Shown: positions 1 to 8,074, numbered from the stretch's first letter. The stretch: DNA of 64,000 nt from Brucella oryzae (GCA_012103035.1 JAAVLL010000001.1:1834501-1898500), one strand, 5' to 3'. Notes: a model not told the origin generated them from the sequence alone. Numbers and translations are program-made.

Positions 1-554
1 TGGCGCAGCTTGGTAATCGCGTGCAGCACGCACTTCGCGCCTATACGCCGCGCGAAACCAATGCCGTGAAAACCGCAGCCGATACGTTCCGTCCGAATCC
101 TGATTTCAACACGTTTCAGGCGATCACCAATCTCGCCACCGGCGAAGCACTGGTTTCCACGCTTCAGGCCAAGGGCGTGCCATCCATCGTGCAGCGCACA
201 CTCATGCGTCCGCCCTCGTCACGCATCGGCCCGCTGACGCCGGAAGAACGCGCGAAGATCATCGCTGCAAGCCCGGTTGCCGGGCAATACGATCAGGCTG
301 TAGATCGCGATTCCGCTTTCGAAATGCTGGCCCGTAAAGCGCAAAATGCTGCCGCAGCACAGCAAAAGACCAAGGAAGAGGAAGAAGGCGGCGGTGGCAT
401 CCTCGGCGATCTCGTCGGCACCGCACTTGGCACCGGCCGTCGCTCCGGTCGCCAGACCGTCGCGGAAGCCGCGATGAAATCCGTCGTCCGCTCGGTTGGC
501 AACTCGCTGGGCCGCGCACTCGTGCGCGGCATTCTCGGCAGTTTCAAGCGGTAG
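1..554 (+). CDS. HerA-like helicase / DUF853 protein, C-terminal part
   Basis: The reading frame is open from the window edge to the stop at 552-554, so this is the C-terminal ~183 residues of a protein of usually about 500 residues. The visible part reads ALRAYTPRE, then a stretch ending in LTPEERAKIIAASP, an acidic and glycine-rich linker (KEEEEGGGG) and a basic, glycine-rich tail ending in GSFKR. This arrangement is typical of the DUF853/HerA-like ATPases of Rhizobiales, whose Walker motifs lie in the missing N-terminal part. The family is thought to act as DNA-translocating or DNA-repair ATPases; the exact substrate is not established. The apparent start at 21 is an internal valine codon (GTG), not an initiator. 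Confidence 0.8.
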   Translation, partial: AQLGNRVQHALRAYTPRETNAVKTAADTFRPNPDFNTFQAITNLATGEALVSTLQAKGVPSIVQRTLMRPPSSRIGPLTPEERAKIIAASPVAGQYDQAVDRDSAFEMLARKAQNAAAAQQKTKEEEEGGGGILGDLVGTALGTGRRSGRQTVAEAAMKSVVRSVGNSLGRALVRGILGSFKR

Positions 555-566
555 AAAATGCCAGCG

Positions 567-797
567 TCACGCCTTCGCCGGTTTGGCGAGGGCGTAGGCG
601 ACCAGGGCATTGGCGTGGCCGTGCCCCATGTCGAATTCCGACTTCAGCCAGTTGACGATTTCCATATGCTTGTCGCCCTTTCGCTGCTCAATCAGCGAAA
701 GCCAATGCTGGACGGGCTGTCCGTACTTCTTCTCAATGGACGGAAAATAGGATGCAGGCCCTTTCACGGCTTCCTTGGCGGCTTTTTCCTCGGACAT
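567..797 (-). CDS. DUF4287 domain-containing small protein
   Basis: A 76-residue protein with a Lys/Ala-rich N-terminus followed by a compact domain (SYFPSIEKKYGQP, then HWLSLIEQRKGDKHMEIVNWLK, read here in two pieces, and GHGHANALVAYAL). The spacing of the G-x-P-V-x-x-W and the GHGHANALV segment matches DUF4287, a family with no assigned biochemical function that is common in alphaproteobacteria and actinobacteria. The gene is convergent with the HerA-like gene, leaving only 12 bases between the stops. It reads away from the L,D-transpeptidase but on the same strand, with a strong hairpin in the gap, so the two are probably separate transcripts. No membrane segment or signal peptide is seen. 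Confidence 0.72.
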   Translation of the reverse strand: MSEEKAAKEAVKGPASYFPSIEKKYGQPVQHWLSLIEQRKGDKHMEIVNWLKSEFDMGHGHANALVAYALAKPAKA

Positions 798-884
798 GGT
801 TTCCCTCCCCTTGCTCCGACGATTTGTCCGCGCGGAAAGTGGCTTATTTTAAGACAACGGCAAGTGAACCTGTAGCATCACAGA

Positions 885-918
885 AAAAGCCCCGGACAGA
901 TGGCTGTCCGGGGCTTTT
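885..918 (-). terminator. Rho-independent terminator of the L,D-transpeptidase gene
   Basis: A 14-bp perfect stem (arms 885-898 and 905-918) around a 6-base loop. It begins with A residues and ends with TTTT, so it can act in both directions. It lies 27 bases past the stop of the minus-strand L,D-transpeptidase gene. Confidence 0.85.
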
Positions 919-944
919 GCGATCTGCCGTTTCGGCACGCGCCA

Positions 945-1661
945 TTACATCACGAGAATCGGTGATTTCGGCGGTACGCGATCATAAAGATCGATGATAT
1001 CCTGGTTCAGGAAGCGCACGCAGCCCGAAGAGACTGCCTTGCCGATCGACCACCATTCCGGGTTGCCGTGCAGGCGGTAGAGCGTGTCCTTGCCATCCTG
1101 GAAAATGTACAGCGCACGCGCGCCCAGTGGATTCTTGAGGCCCGGCGCCATGCCGCCGTTCTTGGCGCTATAAGGCTGCAGTTCCGGCTGGCGGGCAATC
1201 ATTTCGTCCGGCGGGGTCCAGCGCGGCCACTGGCGCTTGTACTGGATCACGGCACGACCCGACCATGCAAAGCCCTCACGACCGATGCCGACGCCGTAAC
1301 GCAGCGCCTGGCCGTTGTCGAGAACGAGATAGCAGAAACGGTTGGAGGTATCGATGACCAGAGTACCGGGCATTTCGCCGGTTGGATCCTGCACTACCTG
1401 ACGCAGATAGCGCTTGTCCATCTTTTGGATCGGAATTGCCGGAAGCTGGAAGCCGCCATCTTCGACGGCGGCATACATCTGCGCCCAGCCGCCATAGGAA
1501 GCGTCGACATTGGCCTGCGGGGTGCGGTTGATCGGGTTGCCCGACTGATCCACATCGATGATTGGAACATTCTGCCCCAACTGAGCGCAACCGGCCAGGC
1601 CGGCGGCCGCTGTTGCTGTCATTGCCGTCAGAAAGGAACGGCGGGTAAGGGTCGTTTGCAT
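945..1661 (-). CDS. L,D-transpeptidase (YkuD family), lipoprotein-like
   Basis: A 238-residue enzyme expected to make 3-3 cross-links in peptidoglycan or to attach an outer-membrane protein to it, acting in the periplasm. Residues 7-8 are a twin arginine (RRSFL) followed by a hydrophobic stretch and a lipobox-like LAGC at about 22-25, so Tat export with lipid anchoring is likely. The YkuD domain covers about residues 95-238. The catalytic motif is present: HGN near residue 198 and SSGCVR near 211-216, with the cysteine as nucleophile. The protein ends IDLYDRVPPKSPILVM, as in many rhizobial homologues. No frameshift is seen. It is transcribed alone and followed by a strong terminator. Confidence 0.88.
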   Translation of the reverse strand: MQTTLTRRSFLTAMTATAAAGLAGCAQLGQNVPIIDVDQSGNPINRTPQANVDASYGGWAQMYAAVEDGGFQLPAIPIQKMDKRYLRQVVQDPTGEMPGTLVIDTSNRFCYLVLDNGQALRYGVGIGREGFAWSGRAVIQYKRQWPRWTPPDEMIARQPELQPYSAKNGGMAPGLKNPLGARALYIFQDGKDTLYRLHGNPEWWSIGKAVSSGCVRFLNQDIIDLYDRVPPKSPILVM

Positions 1662-1952
1662 ATGAAAACCAGTTTAGTGACGGGAGGGGTTACAGATACA
1701 CATTCAGGGTTAACGAATTGCGACCCAGCCAATTGTGGCAGATACGCGGCGAGCTATCGAAACGTCCGTAAACGGCTGTTTCCGGTGATTGGTTGCACGG
1801 AAAACGCCCGAAAAATGTGGCGTACGCCCGTTCGGAATGCGGCCTAAACATGGCGAAAGCCCACCAGTATGGCTCGTGTTGCAGCCGCGACACAATTTTG
1901 GGTGCTAGAGCCAGCCTTCAATAAATCGCACAGTTCAACTTTTAGTGAGAAC

Positions 1953-2609
1953 TCAGTCGAGCAGTTGAAGACTTGGCAAGATGAGCGCCGGAGCAAACTG
2001 CTTGTATTCGTCAGGCTGGTTGGACCGATTGATCCAGACCCCGCGCATGCCGAACCGTACCGCACCTGCCACGTCCCAGCGATTCGAAGACTGGAACGAA
2101 ATCGCTGACGGATAAAGCCGCCATTGCAGGGTGATGAGCTCATAGACCGCCGGGGCGGTCTTGTATTTTCTGACTTCATCGACCGAAATGACATCATCCA
2201 GGAGAACGCCGAGCGCTGCCGAACGGACAGCGGATTCCAGCATTGCGGGTGAGCCGTTGGAGAGAATTGCAAGCCGCGCTCCCTTCTCCTTCAGGCTTTT
2301 GAGGGCGCCGGGCACTTCCGGATAGCAATCGAGCTTCCAATAGGCATCGAGCAGGTCATTACGTAATGCCGGATCGACCGAAGGATAGCGCGCGAATGCA
2401 AAATCGAGCGAATCCTCGGTGAGTTTCCAGAAGTCGCTATAGGCGCCCATCAGGCTGAGAACCCAGGAATATTCGAGCTGTTTTGCCCGCCACAGTTCGG
2501 AAAATGCCCGCCCGTCCGGCCCGGCTTTATCCGCATGTCGCCGCACCGCCGAATGGACATCGAACAATGTGCCATAAGCGTCGAAGACATAAGAACTGTG
2601 GGACACCAT
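1953..2609 (-). CDS. Haloacid dehalogenase, type II (HAD superfamily)
   Basis: A 218-residue cytosolic HAD hydrolase. Motif I is FDAYGTLFD at residues 9-17, with the first Asp as nucleophile. The cap region carries the VLSLMGAYSDFW segment characteristic of L-2-haloacid dehalogenases. Motif II is LSNGSP near residue 117, and the motif III lysine lies around KYKTAP. The C-terminal motif is altered: where the family normally has FVSSNxWD, this protein reads FQSSNRWDVAGA, and the next segment is conserved. The family hydrolyses S-2-haloalkanoic acids to R-2-hydroxy acids, although many chromosomal members have unknown natural substrates. About 290 bases lie between this gene and the L,D-transpeptidase with no clear feature. 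Confidence 0.85.
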   Translation of the reverse strand: MVSHSSYVFDAYGTLFDVHSAVRRHADKAGPDGRAFSELWRAKQLEYSWVLSLMGAYSDFWKLTEDSLDFAFARYPSVDPALRNDLLDAYWKLDCYPEVPGALKSLKEKGARLAILSNGSPAMLESAVRSAALGVLLDDVISVDEVRKYKTAPAVYELITLQWRLYPSAISFQSSNRWDVAGAVRFGMRGVWINRSNQPDEYKQFAPALILPSLQLLD

Positions 2610-2848
2610 TTCCTCCCTTGAGGCGCAATCGCACCGTGATGCTGAAAAATGAACTCTGCGCCATCCTACTGTGATTTCAATAATAATTCATTGTCTTGAA
2701 GCTGAATTGCTCATTCGCGCCATTGCCGCCCGCACCGATGCGGCCTATGTAGATTCCGCACGCAAGTTTTAGGCAGCGTCTGCTCGGCCCGCCGCAAGCT
2801 GCCCACGTAAGCTGCCATGTAAGCTGAAAGAAAAGAGGAGAGTTTCCA

Positions 2849-3442
2849 ATGGCTTTCGAACTGCCCGCCCTGCCGTATGACTATGACGCCCTTGCGCCTT
2901 TCATGTCGCGCGAGACGCTTGAACTTCATCACGACAAGCACCATCAGGCTTATGTCACCAACGGCAACAAGCTGCTCGAAGGCTCCGGCCTCGAAGGCAA
3001 GAGCCTGGAAGAGATCGTCAAGGAAAGCTACGGCAAGAACCAGGGCCTCTTCAACAATGCCGGCCAGCACTACAACCACATCCAGTTCTGGAAGTGGATG
3101 AAGAAGGGCGGCGGCGGCAGAAGCTGCCAGGCAAGCGAAAAGGCAATCGAGTCCGATCTCGGCGGCTATGACAAGTTCCGCGAAGATTTCATCGCCGCCG
3201 GTGTCGGCCAGTTCGGTTCGGGCTGGGCCTGGCTGTCGGTCAAGAACGGCAAGCTTGAAATTTCCAAGACTCCAAACGGTGAAAACCCGCTCGTTCACGG
3301 CGCAACGCCGATCCTCGGCGTCGACGTATGGGAACACTCCTACTATGTCGATTATCGCAATCTGCGTCCGAAGTACCTCGAAGCCTTCGTCGACAACCTC
3401 ATCAATTGGGAATTCGTCGAAGAGCTGTACGAAAAGGCCTGA
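2849..3442 (+). CDS. sodB: Superoxide dismutase (Fe/Mn family)
   Basis: A 197-residue cytosolic enzyme converting superoxide to hydrogen peroxide and oxygen. It starts MAFELPALPY after a clear GAGGAG ribosome-binding site. Metal ligands are visible: the first His in LELHHDKHHQAY, His in GQHYNHIQFW, and Asp and His in DVWEHSYYVDY. The length is normal for the family. Residues ~91-97 read GGGGRSCQASEK where close relatives have a sequence like DGGGKKLPGKLEK. The DNA explains this as a one-base deletion followed by a two-base deletion that restores the frame, so this patch is probably a sequencing artefact. A strong terminator follows. Confidence 0.92.
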   Translation: MAFELPALPYDYDALAPFMSRETLELHHDKHHQAYVTNGNKLLEGSGLEGKSLEEIVKESYGKNQGLFNNAGQHYNHIQFWKWMKKGGGGRSCQASEKAIESDLGGYDKFREDFIAAGVGQFGSGWAWLSVKNGKLEISKTPNGENPLVHGATPILGVDVWEHSYYVDYRNLRPKYLEAFVDNLINWEFVEELYEKA

Positions 3443-3465
3443 TGCCTTTCGTGTGGGAATAAAGA

Positions 3466-3490
3466 AAAACCCCGGTTTTGCCGGGGTTTT
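3466..3490 (+). terminator. Bidirectional terminator after sodB
   Basis: A 10-bp perfect stem (3466-3475 and 3481-3490) with a 5-base loop, preceded by A5 and ending in TTTT. It sits between the convergent sodB and MFS genes and can stop transcription from both sides. Confidence 0.85.
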
Positions 3491-3497
3491 GTTGCCG

Positions 3498-4793
3498 CTA
3501 TTCCTTGATGACCTGCACGCCCACATGTTGCGCGCGCCCTGCCCCCATCCGGCGATAGCAGCCCCAACCCCAGCAGAGCAAAGAACGCACCGCAGGCGCA
3601 AAGCTGCCAGTCGCGCTGTGGATCATCCCGACAACGAGCGGTCCAATCGCAGCCAGTGTGTAGCCGACGCACTGTGCCATGCCGGACAGATGGGCTGCGG
3701 TGTGCGAATCCGGCGCCCGCAAAACGATCACCATCATGGCTGCAGCGATGAGACCACCCTGCCCGATGCCCTGAATCACGGCCAGTATCCAGAATGTCCA
3801 CTGCGGCAGGTAAAGAAACCCGATCAATGGCAAGGCCGCACAGGCGCAGAGAACGACATTGAGCAGGCTCTGGTTCTTCTGACGGGTGGCAATGGAAGGC
3901 ACCCCGAGACAGGTAATGACCTGCGCCATGATGGAAAAGGACACCAGACCGCCCGCAGCTGCTGGGCTCAGGCCCTGCTCACGCAGGATCGGCGCCAGCC
4001 ATCCGAAGACGATATAGGCGGTGGAAGACTGCAGGCCCATGAACAAGGTTACCTGCCAGGCCAGCCTGTCCTTCCACAGGCCGATAACCTTGAAACCCGA
4101 ATGAGCGACATTGTGTTTCGCACGCATGGCCTGCGGCAGCCACAGCATCAGAATGATTGCTGCCGGAACGGCCCAGAAGGCCAGAGCGAGGCTCCAGGAA
4201 CCGCCGAGCACTCCCTTGATCGGAATGGTGAAACCGGCTGCGGCTGCGGCACCGCCGCACAGCGCCATCGTATAAAGACCGGTCATGATGGCTGCGGTTT
4301 TGGGAAAGTCACGCTTGACGACACCCGGAAGCAACACATTGCCCGTTGCAATGGCGGCACCGGCCAGCGCCGCACCAATATAGAGCGAGGAGAGCGAACC
4401 GAAGCCACGAAGTGCCGTGCCCACGGTCAGCACAGCCAGAACAACAAGCAGAACCCGTTCAGCGCCAAAACGCTGCGCCAGCCGTGGTGCGAATGGCGCG
4501 AAAACGCCAAGACAGACCACCGGCAAAGTGGTCAGAATACCGGCCGCAACGGACGACATGCCGGTGGCATCGATGATTTCCGGCAAAAGCACGGAAACGC
4601 TGGAAAATACCGGTCGCAGATTGGCGGCGATCAGCACGAGGCTCAACCCCAGCAAAATGCCCATCGCCTTGCCTGGCAGTTGCTGGACAGGCGGCGGCGG
4701 AACGCTGTCCGCTTCCGCATCAACCAGCGCTTCAGGCAGCAGCATCGCCTCGTTTTCTGTCGTGCCCGGCAGGGCTGTGTTCGTGTGGCTCAT
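3498..4793 (-). CDS. MFS transporter, CynX/NimT-like
   Basis: About 430 residues with a soluble acidic N-terminus and roughly twelve hydrophobic segments, as in the major facilitator superfamily. LIAANLRPVFSSVSVLLPEI near the first helix and the GVFAPFAPRLAQRFG loop resemble the CynX/NimT (cyanate/2-nitroimidazole) group, which exports or imports small organic solutes; the substrate here is unknown. The last ~30 residues are out of frame: the natural C-terminus can be read through the other two frames before returning to HVGVQVIKE, so two compensating indels lie near 3530-3600. The start codon overlaps the stop of the upstream GntR gene as ATGA, implying translational coupling and regulation by that protein. 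Confidence 0.82.
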   Translation of the reverse strand: MSHTNTALPGTTENEAMLLPEALVDAEADSVPPPPVQQLPGKAMGILLGLSLVLIAANLRPVFSSVSVLLPEIIDATGMSSVAAGILTTLPVVCLGVFAPFAPRLAQRFGAERVLLVVLAVLTVGTALRGFGSLSSLYIGAALAGAAIATGNVLLPGVVKRDFPKTAAIMTGLYTMALCGGAAAAAGFTIPIKGVLGGSWSLALAFWAVPAAIILMLWLPQAMRAKHNVAHSGFKVIGLWKDRLAWQVTLFMGLQSSTAYIVFGWLAPILREQGLSPAAAGGLVSFSIMAQVITCLGVPSIATRQKNQSLLNVVLCACAALPLIGFLYLPQWTFWILAVIQGIGQGGLIAAAMMVIVLRAPDSHTAAHLSGMAQCVGYTLAAIGPLVVGMIHSATGSFAPAVRSLLCWGWGCYRRMGAGRAQHVGVQVIKE

Positions 4794-5465
4794 GATGCCA
4801 GCAACCTTTCAAGTTCTTCAATCAGGGGTGCCATGAAGCGGCGAACCGTTGCTCCGGCCTTGTCGGGATCACCCGAAGCGATGGCTTCGACGATCTGGCG
4901 ATGCGCTTCATCGCTGGGCTCAGGCAGTTCACCGTCGAGCGTGGCTTCTATGGATTCGCGAATGGAAGCAGAGAAAAGGCATAGACCTCGATCAGCGCGC
5001 TATTGCCCGAGGCCGCGACGATGGCCTCATGAAGGCAAAGTCTCGGGCCACGAAAGTTGCCCGGTCGATTTCATCGCGGTTGCCGCGCTGTGCCAGCATT
5101 TTCTCAAGATGCGCAATCCCCTTGGACGTGATGCGTAAGGCGGCAAGCCGTGCCGCCTCCGTTTCCAGAACTGCCCGAGTCTCAAAGCGGTCACGCAGAC
5201 TGGTATGGCGGATGCGGTCGAGGCTGCGCGCCGTGTCGGCAGTGGAGCGGACATAGGTTCCCGAACCCTGCCGTGTTTCCAGCATTCCCTGCGCCACAAG
5301 CGCCCGCACGGCTTCACGTATTGTACCACGGCTGACGTCAAGTTTTGCGGAAAGTGCGGCCTCATTCGGTAGCTGGTCGCCTATCGACCAGCGTCCTGAC
5401 ATAATTTCCCCACGCAACGACTGCATGGCTGAATCCGTCAAAGTCTTGCGGGATATCGCCTTCAT
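4790..5465 (-). CDS. GntR-family (FadR subfamily) transcriptional regulator, frameshifted
   Basis: The N-terminal winged helix is intact: residues ~8-72 include LRGEIMSGRWSIGDQLPNE and the recognition helix SRGTIREAVRAL, then GSGTYV. The FCD ligand-binding domain follows (ETRAVLETEAARLAALR). As read, the frame ends at 4992. Restoring one base near 5031 (CC for C) and one near 4977 (T5 for T4) gives a continuous protein of about 226 residues ending EELERLLAS, with TGA at 4790-4792 overlapping the transporter ATG. Both breaks are in homopolymers, so an error in the sequence is more likely than a pseudogene. It probably controls itself and the downstream exporter through the palindrome just upstream. 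Confidence 0.82.
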
Positions 5466-5475
5466 AGTCTCACCA

Positions 5476-5492
5476 AAGTCATCTGATGACTT
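5476..5492. promoter_or_regulatory. Palindromic operator upstream of the GntR regulator
   Basis: AAGTCATCTGATGACTT is a perfect 17-bp palindrome whose near end is 10 bases from the gntR start codon. FadR-type GntR proteins bind such short palindromes next to their own gene, so autoregulation is the simple reading. The function is inferred from position and symmetry only. Confidence 0.55.
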
Positions 5493-5676
5493 GATGAATT
5501 AGACCTGTGCAATGAAGCTGTCAACCGTCATGAAGCAAGCTGATTGCAGCTGGCGTGGCGGATTTGAAATTCCTGTCGCCAGACTGGTAACCACTGCCGC
5601 ATTCCGTTAACAATTTTCGCGCACAGTGCCCATAATCCAGCCGCTCGAGATTTCGGGCCAGACTTCAGGTGCCAGT

Positions 5677-6666
5677 ATGATCACACTTTACAGCCTTTCC
5701 GGAGACCACCTCGAACAAGTGGAAGTCGAGCCGGGTACTCCACTGCCCGAGAATGTGATCTGGATCGATCTATTCGCTCCCGGCGTCAATGAAGACAGCA
5801 TTGTCGAGGCCTGGACCGGCATCTCGATCCCGACACGGGAAGATATGACGGAAATCGAGGAATCGAGCCGATTCTACATGGAAACCGGCGCGCAATATCT
5901 GACCGTTCCGATTCTGCATGCGGTCGATCTCGACCATCGCGAGCTGGCGCCGATCACCTTCATCCTGCACGGTTCGCGCCTGATAACCGTGCGCTATGCC
6001 AATCCGAAATCGTTCAGCACCTATATCATGCGCTCGACCAAGCCGGGCAACGGGTTGATCTCACCCAAATGCTCGGGCCTGTCAATCATGCTTGGCATCA
6101 CCGAAGCCACAACGAACCGGCTCGCCGATATTCTGGAAGGCGTGGCGGGCAAGATCGATGCCGCCTCGCACTCCATCTATCGCCGCCAGCCAAAGGCGCG
6201 CCCGATGACGACGCAGGACTTCCGGCACATATTGACCCAGATCGGCGGACAGGAACCTTTCTCGCGAATGCGCGAAAGTCTGGCGGGCATCAGCCGCATG
6301 CTGGTCTATCTGTCGGCGACGAACAATCCCGCATCCGGCAAGAAGGAAACCCGCAGCTGGATCAAGTCGCTGGAGCGCGACACGCAATCGCTGACCGCCT
6401 ATGTGGATTTTCTGTCCAACAAGGTCACCTTCCTGCTCGATACGATCGTCGGGCTGATTTCGGTGGAGCAGAACGCCATCATCAAGATTTTCTCTGTGGC
6501 GGCGGTCGGCTTCATGCCGCCGACACTGGTGGCTTCCATCTACGGCATGAACTTCTCTTTCATGCCGGAGCTGCAATCGCCATGGGGCTATCCGATGGCG
6601 CTGGGCCTGATGGTCGCTTCCGCTCTGCTGCCGCTCTATTATTTCCGTCGCAAGGGCTGGCTGTAG
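5677..6666 (+). CDS. corA: CorA-family magnesium/cobalt transporter
   Basis: A 329-residue inner-membrane channel for Mg2+ and Co2+, forming pentamers. The large cytosolic N-terminal domain runs to about residue 265; two transmembrane helices close the protein, separated by the signature YGMNF and the loop FMPELQSPWG. The C-terminus is the usual short basic tail (YYFRRKGWL). I place the start at the ATG at 5677 (MITLYSLSGD), which gives the normal family length; an upstream GTG at 5626 would add 17 residues without homology to the family fold. It is divergent from the gntR gene. No frameshift is seen. Confidence 0.9.
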   Translation: MITLYSLSGDHLEQVEVEPGTPLPENVIWIDLFAPGVNEDSIVEAWTGISIPTREDMTEIEESSRFYMETGAQYLTVPILHAVDLDHRELAPITFILHGSRLITVRYANPKSFSTYIMRSTKPGNGLISPKCSGLSIMLGITEATTNRLADILEGVAGKIDAASHSIYRRQPKARPMTTQDFRHILTQIGGQEPFSRMRESLAGISRMLVYLSATNNPASGKKETRSWIKSLERDTQSLTAYVDFLSNKVTFLLDTIVGLISVEQNAIIKIFSVAAVGFMPPTLVASIYGMNFSFMPELQSPWGYPMALGLMVASALLPLYYFRRKGWL

Positions 6667-6691
6667 CTTGTGGTGACACCACAGGCGCACC

Positions 6692-6715
6692 ATGTTATAT
6701 CATGCGTTATAACAT
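6692..6715. promoter_or_regulatory. Inverted repeat, probable toxin-antitoxin operator
   Basis: Perfect 8-bp arms ATGTTATA and TATAACAT around an 8-base spacer, 12 bases before the antitoxin start. AbrB/MazE-like antitoxins usually bind such sites to repress their own operon. The role is inferred from position. Confidence 0.5.
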
Positions 6716-6727
6716 AGGAGAAAAGCC

Positions 6728-6956
6728 ATGTACGTAACCCTGCGCAAAATCGGCAATTCCGACGGTGTGATCATCCCGAAGGAAATGCTGGAGCAGTTGA
6801 ACGTACAAACTGGCGACACTCTGGTCCTGACCGCAGACAAGGATGGGCTGAGACTGACCAGGAGCACGGAAGACCCGGAAATCTTCGAGAAGAAAATGAA
6901 GATCGCCCGCGAGCGGATGAAAAATACGAGACCGCTTATCGCGTGCTCGCTCAATG
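6728..6956 (+). CDS. AbrB/MazE-type antitoxin, one-base deletion near the end
   Basis: A short DNA-binding antitoxin with a SpoVT-AbrB swapped-hairpin domain: VTLRKIGNSDGVIIPKEML, then LNVQTGDTLVLTADKDGLRLT. This part binds the operator; the tail neutralises the toxin. As read, the frame runs on to 7042 and the end is nonsense. Adding one A to the poly-A run at about 6919-6923 gives MKKYETAYRVLAQ and a TGA whose ATGA overlaps the toxin start at 6954, which is the expected arrangement for a toxin-antitoxin pair. A good AGGAG ribosome-binding site precedes the start. The intact protein would be about 76 residues. Confidence 0.82.
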
Positions 6957-7343
6957 ATCGACTTTCATTCGCGGGCATTCATAGAGGCACTGCATCGGGA
7001 GCAGTTGCGTCTGCATGGCGGTGCAGCGGGTATTCGCGATAACGGCTTGCTTGATTCAGCATTTGCGCGTCCGCTGCAAAAGGAAGCCTATGGCGATCTG
7101 GATATTTTCGACCTGGCGGCGGCCTATCTGTTCAGAGTGCTGAAGAACCATCCTTTCGTGGATGGCAACAAGAGAACAGGATTGGCTGCCGCCGACTTGT
7201 TTCTTTATTTCAATGGTTTCAGTCTTGAGGCCGAACAGGAAGACATTATCCAGCTCGTCCTGATGGTTTCGACGAGTGAAATCGATGAATTGGGTGCTGC
7301 GGCGTTTTTCCGCGACCATACCGTCGCTTTAGACGAAGACTAA
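6954..7343 (+). CDS. doc: Doc-family toxin (Fic fold)
   Basis: A 129-residue toxin of the Doc branch of Fic proteins. Doc enzymes phosphorylate EF-Tu and stop translation. The catalytic loop is complete: HPFVDGNKRTG at about residues 64-74, with the invariant His, the phosphate-binding loop and the Lys-Arg pair. The N-terminal part has the family's LHREQLRLHGG and GIRDNGLLDSA segments. It overlaps the antitoxin stop by four bases, so the two are co-translated. A Doc toxin is most often paired with a Phd antitoxin; here the partner is an AbrB-type protein. Confidence 0.88.
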   Translation: MIDFHSRAFIEALHREQLRLHGGAAGIRDNGLLDSAFARPLQKEAYGDLDIFDLAAAYLFRVLKNHPFVDGNKRTGLAAADLFLYFNGFSLEAEQEDIIQLVLMVSTSEIDELGAAAFFRDHTVALDED

Positions 7344-7349
7344 ACAACC

Positions 7350-7450
7350 TTAGAGCGCGGTTTGATCTGATTGGATCAGATCGGCGCTCTAAGCTTTCTT
7401 TCCAAAGCATAATCTTGTCGATCCTCGTTGCACTCCGGTCGGATTATGCT
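7350..7450. repeat. Intergenic palindromic repeat (two hairpins)
   Basis: Two nested dyads: TTAGAGCGC at 7350-7358 pairs with GCGCTCTAA at 7384-7392, and AGCATAATC at 7407-7415 pairs with GATTATGCT at 7442-7450. The structure separates doc from the convergent greA-like gene and could end transcription. The second arm covers the last codon and the stop codon of the greA-like gene. The style matches the short palindromic repeats scattered through Brucella/Ochrobactrum genomes. Confidence 0.6.
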
Positions 7451-7911
7451 CTAAGCGACACGATTTCCCATTCGACATTATTGATTTTCACGACATCTCC
7501 GACCGGCTTGCCGAACAGCAGGATCGCGACCGGCGCAACGTGGGAAATCTTGCCGTTGGACGGATCGGCTTCGTCCTCGCCCACGATGGTCCAGCGGCGG
7601 ACCTTGCCGTCGTCCAGATTTTCCAGTTCCACCGTCATGCCGAAACGCACGACATCGCTGTCGGGAGCGGGAACCGAAAGCTCGGCATTTTCGCGCCGCG
7701 CCGTCCAGTAGCGCAGATCGCGTGAGATACGCGCAATCGCCGAACGTTCGCCAGCGACATTGGCATCCGCAAGTTCGCGCTGCAGTCGGGCGATTTCATC
7801 CTCGATCATCTTCAGGCCCGTCGGCGTGACGAGATTGCGATGCGGACTGACCGGGCGCTCACCGAGATCGGTTGGCGCATCATCCTGTTCTTTGGTGAAA
7901 GCTCTGCTCAT
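7444..7911 (-). CDS. GreA/GreB-family transcription elongation factor
   Basis: About 155 residues. The N-terminal coiled coil (LVTPTGLKMIEDEIARLQREL to about residue 85) would enter the RNA polymerase secondary channel, and the C-terminal FKBP-like domain (DVVRFGMTVELENLDDG to IVGEDEADPSNGKISH) binds polymerase. These factors rescue backtracked polymerase by stimulating RNA cleavage. I choose the start at 7911 (MSRAFTKEQDDAP), which fits homologues; an in-frame ATG at 7968 would add 19 residues that do not look conserved. This may be the second GreA-like protein of the genome rather than the main one. The coding end overlaps a palindromic repeat. Confidence 0.78.
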   Translation of the reverse strand: MSRAFTKEQDDAPTDLGERPVSPHRNLVTPTGLKMIEDEIARLQRELADANVAGERSAIARISRDLRYWTARRENAELSVPAPDSDVVRFGMTVELENLDDGKVRRWTIVGEDEADPSNGKISHVAPVAILLFGKPVGDVVKINNVEWEIVSLRA

Positions 7912-8012
7912 CAGTTGAATGTAAGCAGTTGGCGCCTCCCCGGCAAGGCTCCCTGTCATACAAGCCACCCACTGTTACGACGGTAAATGCATGATTTGCA
8001 TATCTGGTTTTA

Positions 8013-8032
8013 TTGATTGATGAGTCAATCAA
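8013..8032. promoter_or_regulatory. Probable BetI operator
   Basis: TTGATTGA and TCAATCAA form a perfect inverted repeat with a 4-base spacer, 43 bases upstream of betI. Characterised BetI operators contain similar TTGATTGA-type dyads. It is in the right place for choline-responsive repression of betIAB. Confidence 0.6.
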
Positions 8033-8074
8033 CGTTAGAATGGCCGGTAATTAGCCTGAGAACGGACCACGATT

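Noticed and set aside
3168-5138. A 656-codon open frame on the plus strand opposite sodB, the MFS and gntR genes
   Set aside because: It is the antisense shadow of three recognised genes; composition is low-complexity and no family matches.
6956-7042. C-terminal extension of the AbrB antitoxin to 7042
   Set aside because: It is created by a missing A in a homopolymer and overlaps the toxin gene out of frame.
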